A stretch of DNA of 64,000 bases from Clostridium cibarium (GCF_014836335.1 NZ_JACSRA010000001.1:141868-205867), one strand, 5' to 3'; counted from the first letter of the stretch, positions 1 to 8,353 are shown. Numbers and translations are program-made. Notes: generated from the letters alone by a model not told the origin.

Positions 1-701
1 ACGTCTCTTACTCTACTTTCAGCAGCTTGTAAGTTTTCTGAAGCATTGTCAACGTTAGCTATTGTATGTTCTAATCTGTTTTGAACTGCTCCTAACTTAG
101 ATCTTTCTGTTGATACTTTTTCTATAGCTATATCAATTGTAGAAATTGCAGCTGTAGCAGCTTCCTGAGTAGACATTTGCACGCTCATTGCACTTACTCC
201 TAATGAAGAAGCAGTCATGCTTGAGAATGTTACTGATATAGTTTGTCCGCTATTTGCACCAACTTGTAATGTTACTTGAGTAGAATCAGCACTAAATAAA
301 GTCTTAGTATTAAATTCTGTTTGAGTAGCTATTCTTGATATTTCTTGTTGTAAAGCATCAACTTCAGCTGCGATAGAATCTCTATCTTTAGTAACATTAG
401 TATCATTTGATGCTTGTACTGATAATTCTCTCATTCTTTGAAGAATGTTATGAGTCTCATTCAAAGCACCTTCTGCAGTTTGAACCATTGAAACACCATC
501 TTGAGAGTTTCTTGAAGCTTGATCTAATCCTCTTATTTGAGATCTCATCTTTTCAGAAATTGAAAGACCTGCAGCGTCATCTCCAGCTCTATTAATTCTT
601 AAACCTGAGCTTAATTTTTCCATTGATTTCCCAGCATTAGTATTGTTTGCTGCCATATTTCTATGAGCATTCATAGCATTCATATTGTGATTAATTATCA
701 T
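1..701 (-). CDS. hag: Flagellin, C-terminus cut by the window edge
   Basis: Major filament subunit, exported by the flagellar type III apparatus and polymerised on the hook. The visible 233 codons begin MIINHNMNAMNAHRNM and contain the classic N-terminal D0/D1 helices (KLSSGLRINRAGDDAAGL, then a QDGVSMVQTAEGALNE stretch). A short variable segment leads straight into the C-terminal D1 helix, ending RVRD at the window edge. The layout indicates a short flagellin of roughly 270-280 residues with almost no D2/D3 surface domain; about 40-45 residues are missing. The start is fixed by an AAGGAGG ribosome site at 710-716. It is a single-gene unit behind its own sigma-D-like promoter and lies downstream of the fliD operon terminator. 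Family assignment is certain; the symbol could equally be fliC. Confidence 0.95.
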   Translation of the reverse strand, partial: MIINHNMNAMNAHRNMAANNTNAGKSMEKLSSGLRINRAGDDAAGLSISEKMRSQIRGLDQASRNSQDGVSMVQTAEGALNETHNILQRMRELSVQASNDTNVTKDRDSIAAEVDALQQEISRIATQTEFNTKTLFSADSTQVTLQVGANSGQTISVTFSSMTASSLGVSAMSVQMSTQEAATAAISTIDIAIEKVSTERSKLGAVQNRLEHTIANVDNASENLQAAESRVRD

Positions 702-709
702 TTTAAATT

Positions 710-743
710 CCTCCTTGATTTTAGAAACTTGACATCCCTGTCA
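710..743 (-). promoter_or_regulatory. Putative CsrA-binding leader of flagellin
   Basis: In the flagellin mRNA leader, positions 743-730 read TGACA-GGGA-TGTCA. This is a perfect 5-bp stem presenting GGGA in the loop, one base away from the core of the known CsrA SELEX consensus RUACARGGAUGU. A second GGA lies in the Shine-Dalgarno (AAGGAGG, 710-716). Two sites with one over the ribosome site is the arrangement known for B. subtilis hag, where CsrA blocks translation and FliW releases it. Both csrA and fliW are encoded about 3.5 kb away. The regulatory role is inference. Confidence 0.65.
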
Positions 744-789
744 TAATTTTATTTTCTCTTAAGAGATATTGGTTAACCTTACAATATAT

Positions 790-816
790 TACTCGTCTAG
801 TTTCTCCAATACTTTA
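790..816 (-). promoter_or_regulatory. Sigma-D (sigma-28)-like promoter of flagellin
   Basis: Read on the minus strand, TAAA (813-816) is followed by exactly 15 bases and GACGAGTA (790-797), close to the sigma-28 consensus TAAA-N15-GCCGATAA. It predicts a leader of about 80 nt before the flagellin ATG. The match is partial in the -10 element, but spacing and gene context support it. Confidence 0.65.
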
Positions 817-942
817 TACCTTTTTTAGAAAATTTTATTTTTTATACTTTAAAATTATATTATGGGTAAATTTTTCTAGTACATTTCTTTAATGATCTCA
901 TCTTAAAGTGTTAAGATTTTAAATAAAAATTCTTAAAATAAA

Positions 943-980
943 ACAACTTTCTATAATATTTTTATATTATAGAAAGTTGT
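943..980 (-). terminator. Terminator of the flgM-fliT operon
   Basis: A 17-bp perfect inverted repeat with arms starting ACAACTTTCTATAATA and a very short T-only loop lies just past the fliT-like stop codon. Minus-strand RNA continues into a U-rich tract. It separates the late flagellar operon from the flagellin promoter. Confidence 0.8.
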
Positions 981-1001
981 TCTTATACTTGTCTTACATA
1001 T

Positions 1002-1328
1002 TTAAACTTTTCTTACAAATAAATTTTCACGCCTCATACTAGACGTATAACTAGTATGTGCCGCTCTCGTATTTTTAAGTTTTTGTATACTTTCCTTAAC
1101 TTGCATCATCTCTAGCTTAATAGTCTTCTCAAGTTCAGTATCCATTTCTTTCAATGCCAAACTATCATAAACTCTTTTTTTTTCTTCCTTAGATATATTA
1201 AGCTTCTCAATTTCATTTACTATAGATGCACGTTCTTCCATAAGTTTTTCAACATCATTATCAGCTTTAATATCATTTATAATTTTAAAAGTTACTTCTT
1301 TATAACTTTCAAACAACTCTTCTATCAT
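1002..1328 (-). CDS. fliT: FliT-like flagellar chaperone (probable)
   Basis: A 108-residue, Glu/Lys-rich, all-helical protein with no signal peptide or membrane segment. It overlaps the end of fliD by 4 bases, so it is translationally coupled, and it is the last gene before the operon terminator. In flagellar operons the short helical protein directly after fliD/fliS is normally FliT, a cytoplasmic export chaperone for the cap protein FliD. Sequence similarity within the FliT family is poor, so the call rests mainly on length, helical character and position. The C-terminal stretch TSSMRRENLFVRKV is basic. It could be another small flagellar accessory protein. Confidence 0.5.
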   Translation of the reverse strand: MIEELFESYKEVTFKIINDIKADNDVEKLMEERASIVNEIEKLNISKEEKKRVYDSLALKEMDTELEKTIKLEMMQVKESIQKLKNTRAAHTSYTSSMRRENLFVRKV

Positions 1329-2869
1329 GCAGATGTTCCAAATGCAGAAGATAATTGAGCCATTTGAGCATTATAACTATTCATTGCTTTTTCCAAAGAT
1401 GCATACTTGCTATAGAATTTTTGTTCTCTCTCTGCTAAATCTTTTGTCATTGTTTTTATTTTCTTTTCATAATCCGATATACTTTTGCTCAAAGTATTTT
1501 GAGAAAAGTCAGAATCGCTTTTCCCTGCTTTTTTTATCAAAGCTGATTTAGTTATAGAAACAGTTTGATCATAAACAATATTCTTTAGCCTATTAATAAT
1601 CCCTGTTTTGCTTGTTTTTTCAGAATCTGGAGTTCCATCTGGTGGAGTTTGAATAAATAAATTCATAACTTTATCAGGATTTTCCTCTAATGCTTTTGTT
1701 AATTCTTCTTCATTAACTTCAAACATACCATTCTTTGTAGTATAATCTTTAATAGGTTTAATTCCAATTTTTTCAAGAGTAGTTCCACTATCTATAACCG
1801 AATTACCAATAGCATTTTTCATATCATTAACAAGTTTTGAAACATCACTATCTCTACTTAATTGACCTTGTTCAACTTTTTTATTCCAAAGTGTTATTTC
1901 ATTTTCTTTCATTTCTTTCTTTTGATCGTCTGTTAAAGGTAAGTAATCCCTATTTCGCTTTTCATTAACTAACTTATTCATATTCTGAACCATAGTATTA
2001 TAGTCATTAAAGAATTTTATTATCTTTTCTTTTGCTGCAGTAACATCTGTTTTACCTACTAGCGTTACAGTTCCACTTGCAGCCGTAGTATCAGTAAAAG
2101 TAAACTTGATTCCTTCAACTGTTGCTGTATTTCCATTAGCTACTTGAGCAGTTGGATCTATAGATGGATCACCATATTTTATCGTTCCTTTAGAACTTGT
2201 TATGGTTGCTTCTAAATTAGACCCTTTTGATGATGTTTTAGATATACTTCCTGCTATTGTAAACTGATTTGTATTTGTCCCAATTTTGCTACCAGCACTA
2301 GTAGATTCAATATAAACCCCACCAGCAATATCTGAATATGTAGCCTTTAGCCCAAGAGAACTTAGCTGATCATTTAAAGTTGATGCTATAAGTCTATTTT
2401 TATCTTCAGCTACATATGTTGTATTATCTAAAATAGATGATAAATCAACTGTTACATCTTTTCCATTATAAGAAAATGTTAATGATTTAGTCGTAGTGGT
2501 ATCAAAATCCCCTACCTTAATTGTTGTATTCGCAGTTGTCGCAAGTTTTGTAACATCTATCTTATAATTATCCTTAATAGCAGTACTATCTAAAGCCTTT
2601 GCAGTAGCTACAGTACTGTTAGTTGAATCAAAAGTTGTTGTAATGTAATTCTTAGTTGAAAGTAATGTGTCTGATTTTGCAATATTAAGATATTTATCAT
2701 AAAGATCTGACCCTTGAGAAATAATATCTCTATATAATTTTTGCCTTATCTCCAAAATCTCTTTATTTTGTTTCACGTTATCAACTTTAGCTTTATATGG
2801 TTTCATAGAATTAGTTACTAACTCATCTACATTTAATCCACTTGCTAATCCTGTAACTCTTGTCGTCAT
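1325..2869 (-). CDS. fliD: Flagellar hook-associated protein 2 (filament cap) FliD
   Basis: FliD forms the pentameric cap at the filament tip and folds incoming flagellin. The 514-residue product starts TTRVTGLASGLNVDELV, the hallmark N-terminus of the FliD_N domain. A Thr/Ser-rich middle (about residues 60-270) forms the exposed head domains. The C-terminal FliD_C coiled coil ends SLEKAMNSYNAQMAQLSSAF, which resembles the expected C-terminal helix. Length is in the usual 450-650 range. It lies between fliS and the fliT-like gene in the late operon, with 41 bases to fliS. Confidence 0.95.
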   Translation of the reverse strand: MTTRVTGLASGLNVDELVTNSMKPYKAKVDNVKQNKEILEIRQKLYRDIISQGSDLYDKYLNIAKSDTLLSTKNYITTTFDSTNSTVATAKALDSTAIKDNYKIDVTKLATTANTTIKVGDFDTTTTKSLTFSYNGKDVTVDLSSILDNTTYVAEDKNRLIASTLNDQLSSLGLKATYSDIAGGVYIESTSAGSKIGTNTNQFTIAGSISKTSSKGSNLEATITSSKGTIKYGDPSIDPTAQVANGNTATVEGIKFTFTDTTAASGTVTLVGKTDVTAAKEKIIKFFNDYNTMVQNMNKLVNEKRNRDYLPLTDDQKKEMKENEITLWNKKVEQGQLSRDSDVSKLVNDMKNAIGNSVIDSGTTLEKIGIKPIKDYTTKNGMFEVNEEELTKALEENPDKVMNLFIQTPPDGTPDSEKTSKTGIINRLKNIVYDQTVSITKSALIKKAGKSDSDFSQNTLSKSISDYEKKIKTMTKDLAEREQKFYSKYASLEKAMNSYNAQMAQLSSAFGTSA

Positions 2870-2910
2870 ATAATCCTCTCCTTACATCTTATTTATATTT
2901 TATTTAAATT

Positions 2911-3294
2911 TTATTGACCTGACGCTTTTGCCTTTTCATAAACTTCATACCATAAATCCCTTATCTCTTGGATTAATGGAATTATTTCTCTTAATAAATT
3001 AATATCTTTCTTAATATTAACTTCTACTAACTTTTCATTAATAAATCTATATACTTTAAAAAGTTGCTTAGCCCAATCCCCTGCATCAACATCTAAACTT
3101 GCCATTAATTCAACAAATATATCTTGTGTCTTTATTAAACTTTCATGAGTTTTTTTTACGTTATTCTCTACTAAAGCAAGTTCTGCCCTTTTAGAAAACT
3201 TTACAGCTCCATCCAATATCATTAAAAGCAATTGATCTTTTGATGCGTAATTTACACTATTATTTTTATAAACATTATACCCATTGGAATACAT
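2911..3294 (-). CDS. fliS: Flagellin export chaperone FliS
   Basis: FliS binds the C-terminal helices of flagellin in the cytosol and keeps it unpolymerised until export. The product has about 127 residues, the usual size, with the family pattern YNVYKNNSVNYASKDQLLLMILDGAVKF at the N-terminus (Y, ASK-QLL-MLDGA) and a helical remainder ending in RDLWYEVYEKA. A GTG six bases upstream would overlap the ribosome site AGGAGGG, so the ATG at 3294 is the better start. It precedes fliD in the same operon. In B. subtilis FliS also influences FliW release; whether that applies here is unknown. Confidence 0.95.
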   Translation of the reverse strand: MYSNGYNVYKNNSVNYASKDQLLLMILDGAVKFSKRAELALVENNVKKTHESLIKTQDIFVELMASLDVDAGDWAKQLFKVYRFINEKLVEVNIKKDINLLREIIPLIQEIRDLWYEVYEKAKASGQ

Positions 3295-3304
3295 ATGCAC
3301 CCTC

Positions 3305-3598
3305 CTATTTTACCTTGTTAATAAAAATTCCAACTGAATCTTCACTAAAACTATCTTGAGATTTATCAGCACTTATTTCTATTTTTTCTCCTTTGTATTT
3401 TACTCCATCTACTGTAATATATTTTTTAGTTTTACTTTTGTTTTGCTTATTATTTTTTTCTTGGCCATCTTCTTTGACTGATTTTCTTACTCTTGTATCA
3501 ATAACATTATCTTTTTTGCGATGCACTTTATTTGCTTTAACGGCTTCCACCATTTCTTTTCTAACACTTATATCAAATAAATTTAATTTATATGGCAT
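3305..3598 (-). CDS. Unknown 97-residue basic protein in the late flagellar operon
   Basis: No family is recognised. The protein is hydrophilic and lysine-rich, without signal peptide, membrane segment or cysteine. It opens MPYKLNLFDISVRKEM and has a low-complexity Lys/Asn/Gln stretch around residues 45-60 (QEKNNKQNKSKTKKY). A TVDGVKYKGEKIEIS segment follows that may form a beta hairpin. The gene is tightly packed: 9 bases after flaG and 10 bases before the fliS start, all on the same strand, so it is very likely translated with them. The ribosome site is weak (TTAGGTAAG), which suggests low or coupled translation. It may be a small flagellar regulator or chaperone, but no function can be shown. 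Confidence 0.7.
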   Translation of the reverse strand: MPYKLNLFDISVRKEMVEAVKANKVHRKKDNVIDTRVRKSVKEDGQEKNNKQNKSKTKKYITVDGVKYKGEKIEISADKSQDSFSEDSVGIFINKVK

Positions 3599-3607
3599 AA
3601 AACTTAC

Positions 3608-3961
3608 CTAAACAGTTTTATCAAAAACAATACCGTTAAGCTCGCACATCTTCGCAACCATATTAAGGATCTTTTCAGGTGGCACTTCCATTACTACTTC
3701 ATCTGTTCTATCGTCAATAATCTTTATCATAATTGTTTTAAACTTTTTATGAACTGAGTATTCGGCGTGTGTATTATCATGCTGAAGAAATTTATTTAAT
3801 TTATTAACAGCATCTTTTACCTCTTCTTCATCATGAATTTTTTTTTCATCCCCCTGAGTTTTATCCATTGCAACATCCTTGTTTCCTTGGAATTCTTCTA
3901 CACTATTAGCTTCGCCATTAAGGTTAGTTTGTCCTCCATGACCTATAACCTTTATATCCAT
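3608..3961 (-). CDS. flaG: FlaG family flagellar protein
   Basis: FlaG proteins are small and associated with filament growth and length control in polar flagellates and Firmicutes. The 117-residue product has a variable acidic N-terminal half (about residues 15-55) and the conserved C-terminal FlaG domain: an amphipathic LNKFLQHDNTHAEYSVHKKF segment, then DEVVMEVPPEKILNMVAKM and a final GIVFDK. The VPPEKIL and GIVFDK motifs are diagnostic. It sits 12 bases after csrA and shares the late flagellar transcript, as often seen next to fliD/fliS. Confidence 0.9.
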   Translation of the reverse strand: MDIKVIGHGGQTNLNGEANSVEEFQGNKDVAMDKTQGDEKKIHDEEEVKDAVNKLNKFLQHDNTHAEYSVHKKFKTIMIKIIDDRTDEVVMEVPPEKILNMVAKMCELNGIVFDKTV

Positions 3962-3973
3962 TTAAATTCACCT

Positions 3974-4189
3974 CTATTTCTTTAAACTTCTTAAGAAATT
4001 CAAATCTATTTTAGCTGACTCAATATTTTCTTTTCCTATTTCATCATATAATTCTTTTCTTAATATGGTCATTTCCTTTGGTGCATTTATTGCAAGCTTC
4101 ACACTTCCATCCGAAACTTTAGATACAGATATTTCAATACCATCTCCAATTACTATTGATTCTCCTTCTTTTCTTGTTATAACTAACAC
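3974..4189 (-). CDS. csrA: Carbon storage/translation regulator CsrA
   Basis: RNA-binding translational repressor recognising GGA in hairpin loops. Starting at the GTG at 4189 the protein begins [20 protein letters not shown], the invariant CsrA opening, and runs 71 residues with the beta-strand core [11 protein letters not shown] and a helical tail with the family-typical [13 protein letters not shown] nine bases upstream would add MIE, which CsrA proteins lack, so it is not preferred; the AAGGGG before it fits the 4189 start. It lies 5 bases after the fliW stop, so the antagonist pair is translationally linked. The flagellin leader at 730-743 is the obvious target in this window. Confidence 0.95.
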   Translation of the reverse strand: MLVITRKEGESIVIGDGIEISVSKVSDGSVKLAINAPKEMTILRKELYDEIGKENIESAKIDLNFLRSLKK

Positions 4190-4194
4190 TTCAA

Positions 4195-4572
4195 TCACCC
4201 CTTAATAATAGGATGCTTTATTTTATAAACTTCATTCTCTAAAATTATCTGCTGCCCTATTTTTTTCTTAATGTTCAGAACGATAGGAGCTCTTAAATTA
4301 GTAGTCATTTTTCTAACATCAGAATTAATATTAACTGTTGTGTATAGTGCTATTTCATTTTCTGATTCTGCCTCTAATTCTTTTATTTGTTCTTCTGCTA
4401 TATTAACTTCATAATCAGTACAAAATTCAAAAGGTGAAACAACCACTAATCCCAAATCTTTATTATCAGCGGATTGAAGTAACTTATATGGTTCCATTCC
4501 TTCTATATCTTGCAATTCATAATTCTTATATTCCTCAAGCCCCAAAAGCCCATTTTTAAAAACTATTTTCAT
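4195..4572 (-). CDS. fliW: Flagellar assembly factor FliW (short N-terminus)
   Basis: FliW binds either flagellin or CsrA. When free of flagellin it relieves CsrA repression, matching flagellin synthesis to export. The 125-residue product contains the family core: [16 protein letters not shown], a [14 protein letters not shown] strand region, an ALYTTVNI strand and the C-terminal [20 protein letters not shown] block, the most conserved FliW segment. It begins directly at [11 protein letters not shown]. The usual 15-20 residue opening strand (as in B. subtilis FliW, 143 residues) is absent, and an in-frame TAA six bases upstream prevents extension. It sits between flgL and csrA. Confidence 0.92.
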   Translation of the reverse strand: MKIVFKNGLLGLEEYKNYELQDIEGMEPYKLLQSADNKDLGLVVVSPFEFCTDYEVNIAEEQIKELEAESENEIALYTTVNINSDVRKMTTNLRAPIVLNIKKKIGQQIILENEVYKIKHPIIKG

Positions 4573-4586
4573 TTTTTAGCCTCTCT

Positions 4587-5579
4587 TTATAGATAATCTA
4601 GGATAGTTTTTGGTAATACTTGTGCACTAACTTGTAATGCTGCTTGGTACGTTGTTTGCGCCATACTAAATTGAATAGTTTTTTCTGTTACATCTATATC
4701 TTCTGTTTTTGATAATATATTTGTCATATTAAAGTTTTCATCTTCATTTTTAGTTTGAGCAGACTCCATTCTATTTTGTTTTGCTCCAACCTCAGATCTT
4801 AGTTTAAGTACATTTGTTAACACATCATCTATTGATGCCAAATTTTCACCGATTACCTTTGACCTATCAAATGAATTATTAGATACTAAATTATTTTGAA
4901 TATCTGATAAAAGGTTCATTACATTAACATTCTGCCCTTTCTCATTTTTAAAGTTTAACACTTCCATAGCATTAACATTATACTTCATAGTTACTGATTG
5001 AGAAATTTCAACAGATAGTGTACCATTGATATTATCTAGCTTATTCTGAGTATATAAATCACTACTATTTAAATCCAACTTAGTTCCTTCTTGATCCACA
5101 ATTGAAATATCGTAGTTACCTGTAACATCATTCTTTTTTGCATCTACAGGCTTAGACGAAACCTTAGTTCCTCCAAATATATATTTCCCATCAAAATTAG
5201 TATTAAGAACTTGAGTTAATTCAGACACTCTTTCCTTTATTTCTTCATTAATGGCCTTACTTTGATCACTTCCATAAGCAGCATTCCCTGAAGAAACCAT
5301 TAGTTCTCTAACCCTTTGCAAGACGTTTGTTACCTGAAATAGTGAATCATCTGTAGTATCTAGCCAATTTATTGTATCTTTAATATTGGCATTATATTGT
5401 TCATTTGTATTCATATCAGATGTTAATTGCATACTTCTAGCAGCTCTAAAAGGATCATCAGAAACTTTATTTATTGCTTTACCTGTCGCCAACTGATTAT
5501 TTATAGTATCTAAATTCTTAAGATTTTTTCCCATATCTCTTAAGTAATTATTTGCCATCATTCTATTTGTAACTCTCAT
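4587..5579 (-). CDS. flgL: Flagellar hook-associated protein 3 FlgL
   Basis: FlgL is the second hook-filament junction protein, joining FlgK to flagellin. The 330-residue product shares the flagellin-like N-terminal helix (MRVTNRMMANNYLRDMGKNL, then LATGKAINKVSDDPFRAARS). It has an intermediate NFDGKYIFGGTKVSSKP motif typical of FlgL, and a C-terminal helix ending QTTYQAALQVSAQVLPKTIL. The length is normal. It follows flgK by 25 bases and precedes fliW by 14 bases. Confidence 0.95.
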   Translation of the reverse strand: MRVTNRMMANNYLRDMGKNLKNLDTINNQLATGKAINKVSDDPFRAARSMQLTSDMNTNEQYNANIKDTINWLDTTDDSLFQVTNVLQRVRELMVSSGNAAYGSDQSKAINEEIKERVSELTQVLNTNFDGKYIFGGTKVSSKPVDAKKNDVTGNYDISIVDQEGTKLDLNSSDLYTQNKLDNINGTLSVEISQSVTMKYNVNAMEVLNFKNEKGQNVNVMNLLSDIQNNLVSNNSFDRSKVIGENLASIDDVLTNVLKLRSEVGAKQNRMESAQTKNEDENFNMTNILSKTEDIDVTEKTIQFSMAQTTYQAALQVSAQVLPKTILDYL

Positions 5580-5604
5580 GTTTTCACTTCCTTCTTAACT
5601 TTCT

Positions 5605-7431
5605 CTATTTCATAAGACCATTTATTACAACATCTAACAATTCGCTAATTGTAGATATTACCTTTGCATTTGCACTATAAGCATGTTGATATTGTATCAG
5701 ATTAGTCATTTCTTCATCTAACGATACTCCTGACACTTCATCTCTTCTATTTTCAAGCTCACCAACTGATTGTTCTTTATTGGTAACATTTCTGTTTGCT
5801 TCTTGAGCACTAACCCCTAGTCTATCTAATGTGTCATGAAAATATGATGCAAATTTTGTACCACTTGTATCATTTTTTATAGTCATTCCGTAATTTGTAA
5901 ATAACACTCCACTTTTTGAGTAATCAAACATATCACTTCTAGATTTAATTGTTACTCCAAAATCTTGTATTCTTATTAGAGAATCTCTAAGCTGTGCAAT
6001 AGCTAACGCTCTTGCCCCATCTCCTTCTCCGTCTACTGTATTATCTGAAGTATATCCAAAAGCACTATCATGTGTCTTTGTTTTAATTTTCATAACATCT
6101 TTAATTACCTCTTGGTTTACAGTTATGTTCTTTGCTGATATCTTGCTTTCCCCTTCTAAAGTTGAATCAATATTTATAATATTGCCATCGCTGTCATACT
6201 TAGCTACATTTTTATTAACAAAGAAAGGTACCCTATCCTTATCTGGATTTTCACCGTTTAAAGGATCTGGCATACCACTATGAATTGCATTTACTGAAAA
6301 CGCAATTGACATAGCTAGCTTATCCAACTGATCCATATAATCAGTTAAATCCTTTTGTACTGATATATTACCTGATACTTCTCCAGACTCTGGTTTAAAT
6401 GTCATCAATTGCCCAGCATTAATTATTTCTCCATCTTTAATTGGGAAACCGTCGGATTTTGTAGCTTGTCCATGTGCATCTCCCCATAATATTCTAGTAG
6501 CCTTTATATCCTTAACTTGATCTCCCGTTAAGCCTGTTACCTTAATTGTTTGTTTATTATCCTCTGATGTTGTATCACCCATTTTATAATAAGTAATAAT
6601 ATGGGTATTAGGTTGTGCTGGATCTTCTTCAATTGATGTAATATATGAGAATCTTGCTGAATCTGAATTTGGAGAAGCATTTATAAGCTTAGAATTCACC
6701 ATAGCTCCTGATTCAGAAGGTTTTACATCTATACCATCAAAAGCTTTTTGTTCTACTGTTACACCAAACTTGCTACTTAATTCATCTAAAAGCTTGTCTC
6801 TACTATCCATAAGATCATTAGGCGCTTGACCTGTTGTTCGTACACTTATTATCTCTGTATTTAATTTATCAATTTGATTTAACAAACTATTAACATCAGT
6901 GACAGAAGTTTTTAGTTGTTGTTGAGCATTACCTTCTAATTGTTCTAACTGCGTATATGCATGATTTAGGGCATCAGTTAATGCTTGAGTTTGTTGTCCA
7001 ACAACAGTTCTAGCATTCGAGCTTTGTGGTTGCTTTGATAATTCTTGAAAGGAATCAAAGAACTTACCTATTAAAGTTGAAATTCCTGTATCTGATGGTT
7101 CATTAAATACACCTTCAACTTGAGATAAGACTTGACTTCTTATATTAGCATTACCAAGAACACTTTTTTCTCCTCTAACTTGATAGTCCAAAAATGTATC
7201 TCTTACTCTCTCAATCGCCTTAACTTGGGCTCCTGTTCCTATTTGACCTGCTTGAACTATATCCCCTCTTGAATTTCCACCCATAGGTCTATTAGTTACT
7301 ATATCAGCTCTTTGTCTTGAATACCCAACAGTATTTGAATTTGAAATATTATGTGATGTTACATCAATAGTCTTCTGACTGACTGATAAACCACTTTTAC
7401 CTACATTGAATGTAGAAAATAATCCTGACAT
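5605..7431 (-). CDS. flgK: Flagellar hook-associated protein 1 FlgK
   Basis: FlgK is the first hook-filament junction protein, added at the hook tip. The 608-residue product starts MSGLFSTFNVGKSGLSVSQK and has the flagellar rod/hook motif SHNISNSNTVGYSRQR near residues 26-42. A long coiled middle (about residues 90-220) and a variable central domain follow. The C-terminal rod/hook motif is SLDEEMTNLIQYQHAYSANA near residue 565, ending LLDVVINGLM. Both terminal motifs are complete. Its start is 11 bases after flgN. Confidence 0.96.
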   Translation of the reverse strand: MSGLFSTFNVGKSGLSVSQKTIDVTSHNISNSNTVGYSRQRADIVTNRPMGGNSRGDIVQAGQIGTGAQVKAIERVRDTFLDYQVRGEKSVLGNANIRSQVLSQVEGVFNEPSDTGISTLIGKFFDSFQELSKQPQSSNARTVVGQQTQALTDALNHAYTQLEQLEGNAQQQLKTSVTDVNSLLNQIDKLNTEIISVRTTGQAPNDLMDSRDKLLDELSSKFGVTVEQKAFDGIDVKPSESGAMVNSKLINASPNSDSARFSYITSIEEDPAQPNTHIITYYKMGDTTSEDNKQTIKVTGLTGDQVKDIKATRILWGDAHGQATKSDGFPIKDGEIINAGQLMTFKPESGEVSGNISVQKDLTDYMDQLDKLAMSIAFSVNAIHSGMPDPLNGENPDKDRVPFFVNKNVAKYDSDGNIINIDSTLEGESKISAKNITVNQEVIKDVMKIKTKTHDSAFGYTSDNTVDGEGDGARALAIAQLRDSLIRIQDFGVTIKSRSDMFDYSKSGVLFTNYGMTIKNDTSGTKFASYFHDTLDRLGVSAQEANRNVTNKEQSVGELENRRDEVSGVSLDEEMTNLIQYQHAYSANAKVISTISELLDVVINGLMK

Positions 7432-7442
7432 TATTCACCCTC

Positions 7443-7853
7443 CTACTTTGACAAACTTCCATATGAGTTATAAGTTTTTATTTCTCTCTTTGGATTTATT
7501 ATATTTAAAATTTGTGCATTAAAACTAATTTGTTGCTTTATTAACAACTCATTTGTATCTTTTTGCTGTCTTACAGATTCAATAATTTTCTTTGTTTCTC
7601 TATAAGCTAAACTTAAATCTTTATCATTACTATTATTAATAATATCTTGCATTTTTTCATTTCCAACAAGTTGTCTCCTATTTACTTCTTGTTTGGCTAT
7701 CTCTTTATTACTTAATTTTATCTTCTCTACAATATCCTCTAATGCAAAAACATCTTTTTTCATAATATAATTATATTGCTCTTCTAATAAGACTAATAAA
7801 TCTTCTAATGTTTTCTTTTCCATTAACATTATTTCTGTTAACTCTTTTACCAT
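7443..7853 (-). CDS. flgN: FlgN-like export chaperone
   Basis: FlgN is a cytoplasmic helical chaperone for FlgK and FlgL. The 136-residue product is almost entirely helical and rich in Lys/Glu/Gln, with the FlgN-type start KELTEIMLMEKKTLEDLLVLLEEQ and a central VNRRQLVGNEKMQ region. The C-terminal part around QQISFNAQILNIINP resembles the substrate-binding segment of the family. The start codon overlaps the flgM stop by one base (TAATG), so the two are translationally coupled. It directly precedes flgK, its expected client. Confidence 0.85.
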   Translation of the reverse strand: MVKELTEIMLMEKKTLEDLLVLLEEQYNYIMKKDVFALEDIVEKIKLSNKEIAKQEVNRRQLVGNEKMQDIINNSNDKDLSLAYRETKKIIESVRQQKDTNELLIKQQISFNAQILNIINPKREIKTYNSYGSLSK

Positions 7854-8131
7854 TAAACTCTTCTCCCTTTAATTACGTCTATAATACTTTGAGCAGTTAA
7901 TTTAGCATCTACATTATATGTGCCTTTTTCTATCTTACTTTTTAGTTCAGCAACCTTTTTTCTATTATCAACATCTACATCATCAAAAGCATAGTTATTT
8001 AAGCTCTTTCCAATTTTAGATATCTCAATAGTATCTTTTCTATTAATTGGTTTTTCTTTTTCAACTATTCTATTGCTGTTCTTGTTATATATGTTTATAA
8101 CATTATGAGATCCAATTCCCTTAACATTCAT
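7853..8131 (-). CDS. flgM: Anti-sigma-D factor FlgM
   Basis: FlgM holds the flagellar sigma factor inactive until hook completion. The 92-residue protein is polar and largely disordered at the N-terminus. The conserved C-terminal segment RKKVAELKSKIEKGTYNVDAKLTAQSIID is the FlgM sigma-binding helix region (V--LK--I--G-Y-VD---IA--I). It is first in the late operon, with a strong GGAGG site and a sigma-D-like promoter 34-60 bases upstream, so it is likely under feedback control of the factor it inhibits. The sigma-D gene itself is not in this window. Confidence 0.9.
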   Translation of the reverse strand: MNVKGIGSHNVINIYNKNSNRIVEKEKPINRKDTIEISKIGKSLNNYAFDDVDVDNRKKVAELKSKIEKGTYNVDAKLTAQSIIDVIKGRRV

Positions 8132-8164
8132 TTTTTTTCCTCCATATTTTATGACTATAATTTA

Positions 8165-8191
8165 TTATCGTATATAAAAGACTTTAGTTTA
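8165..8191 (-). promoter_or_regulatory. Sigma-D-like promoter of the flgM operon
   Basis: On the minus strand TAAA (8188-8191) is followed by 15 bases and TACGATAA (8165-8172), matching TAAA-N15-GCCGATAA in all but two -10 positions. It lies about 34 bases before the flgM ATG, with the transcription start expected near 8158. Confidence 0.75.
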
Positions 8192-8310
8192 GTAAATTTT
8201 TTAAATTCTTTTAACAAAAGTCATCGTTATATATTACTATATTTCCTTAACACTTAAAACAACAAATAGTTATTTGAAATAATATAGAAATTAACATTGA
8301 TTAAAAATAA

Positions 8311-8342
8311 AAATGCTATCTCATCATTTTGAGACAGCATTT
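8311..8342 (-). terminator. Terminator after fliY (end of chemotaxis operon)
   Basis: Minus-strand RNA forms an 11-bp stem (8330-8340 with 8313-8323, one G-U pair) with a 6-nt loop, followed by a U-rich run. It begins just past the fliY stop and closes the fapA-fliY transcript before the flgM promoter. Confidence 0.85.
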
Positions 8343-8353
8343 CTATTTTCTAA

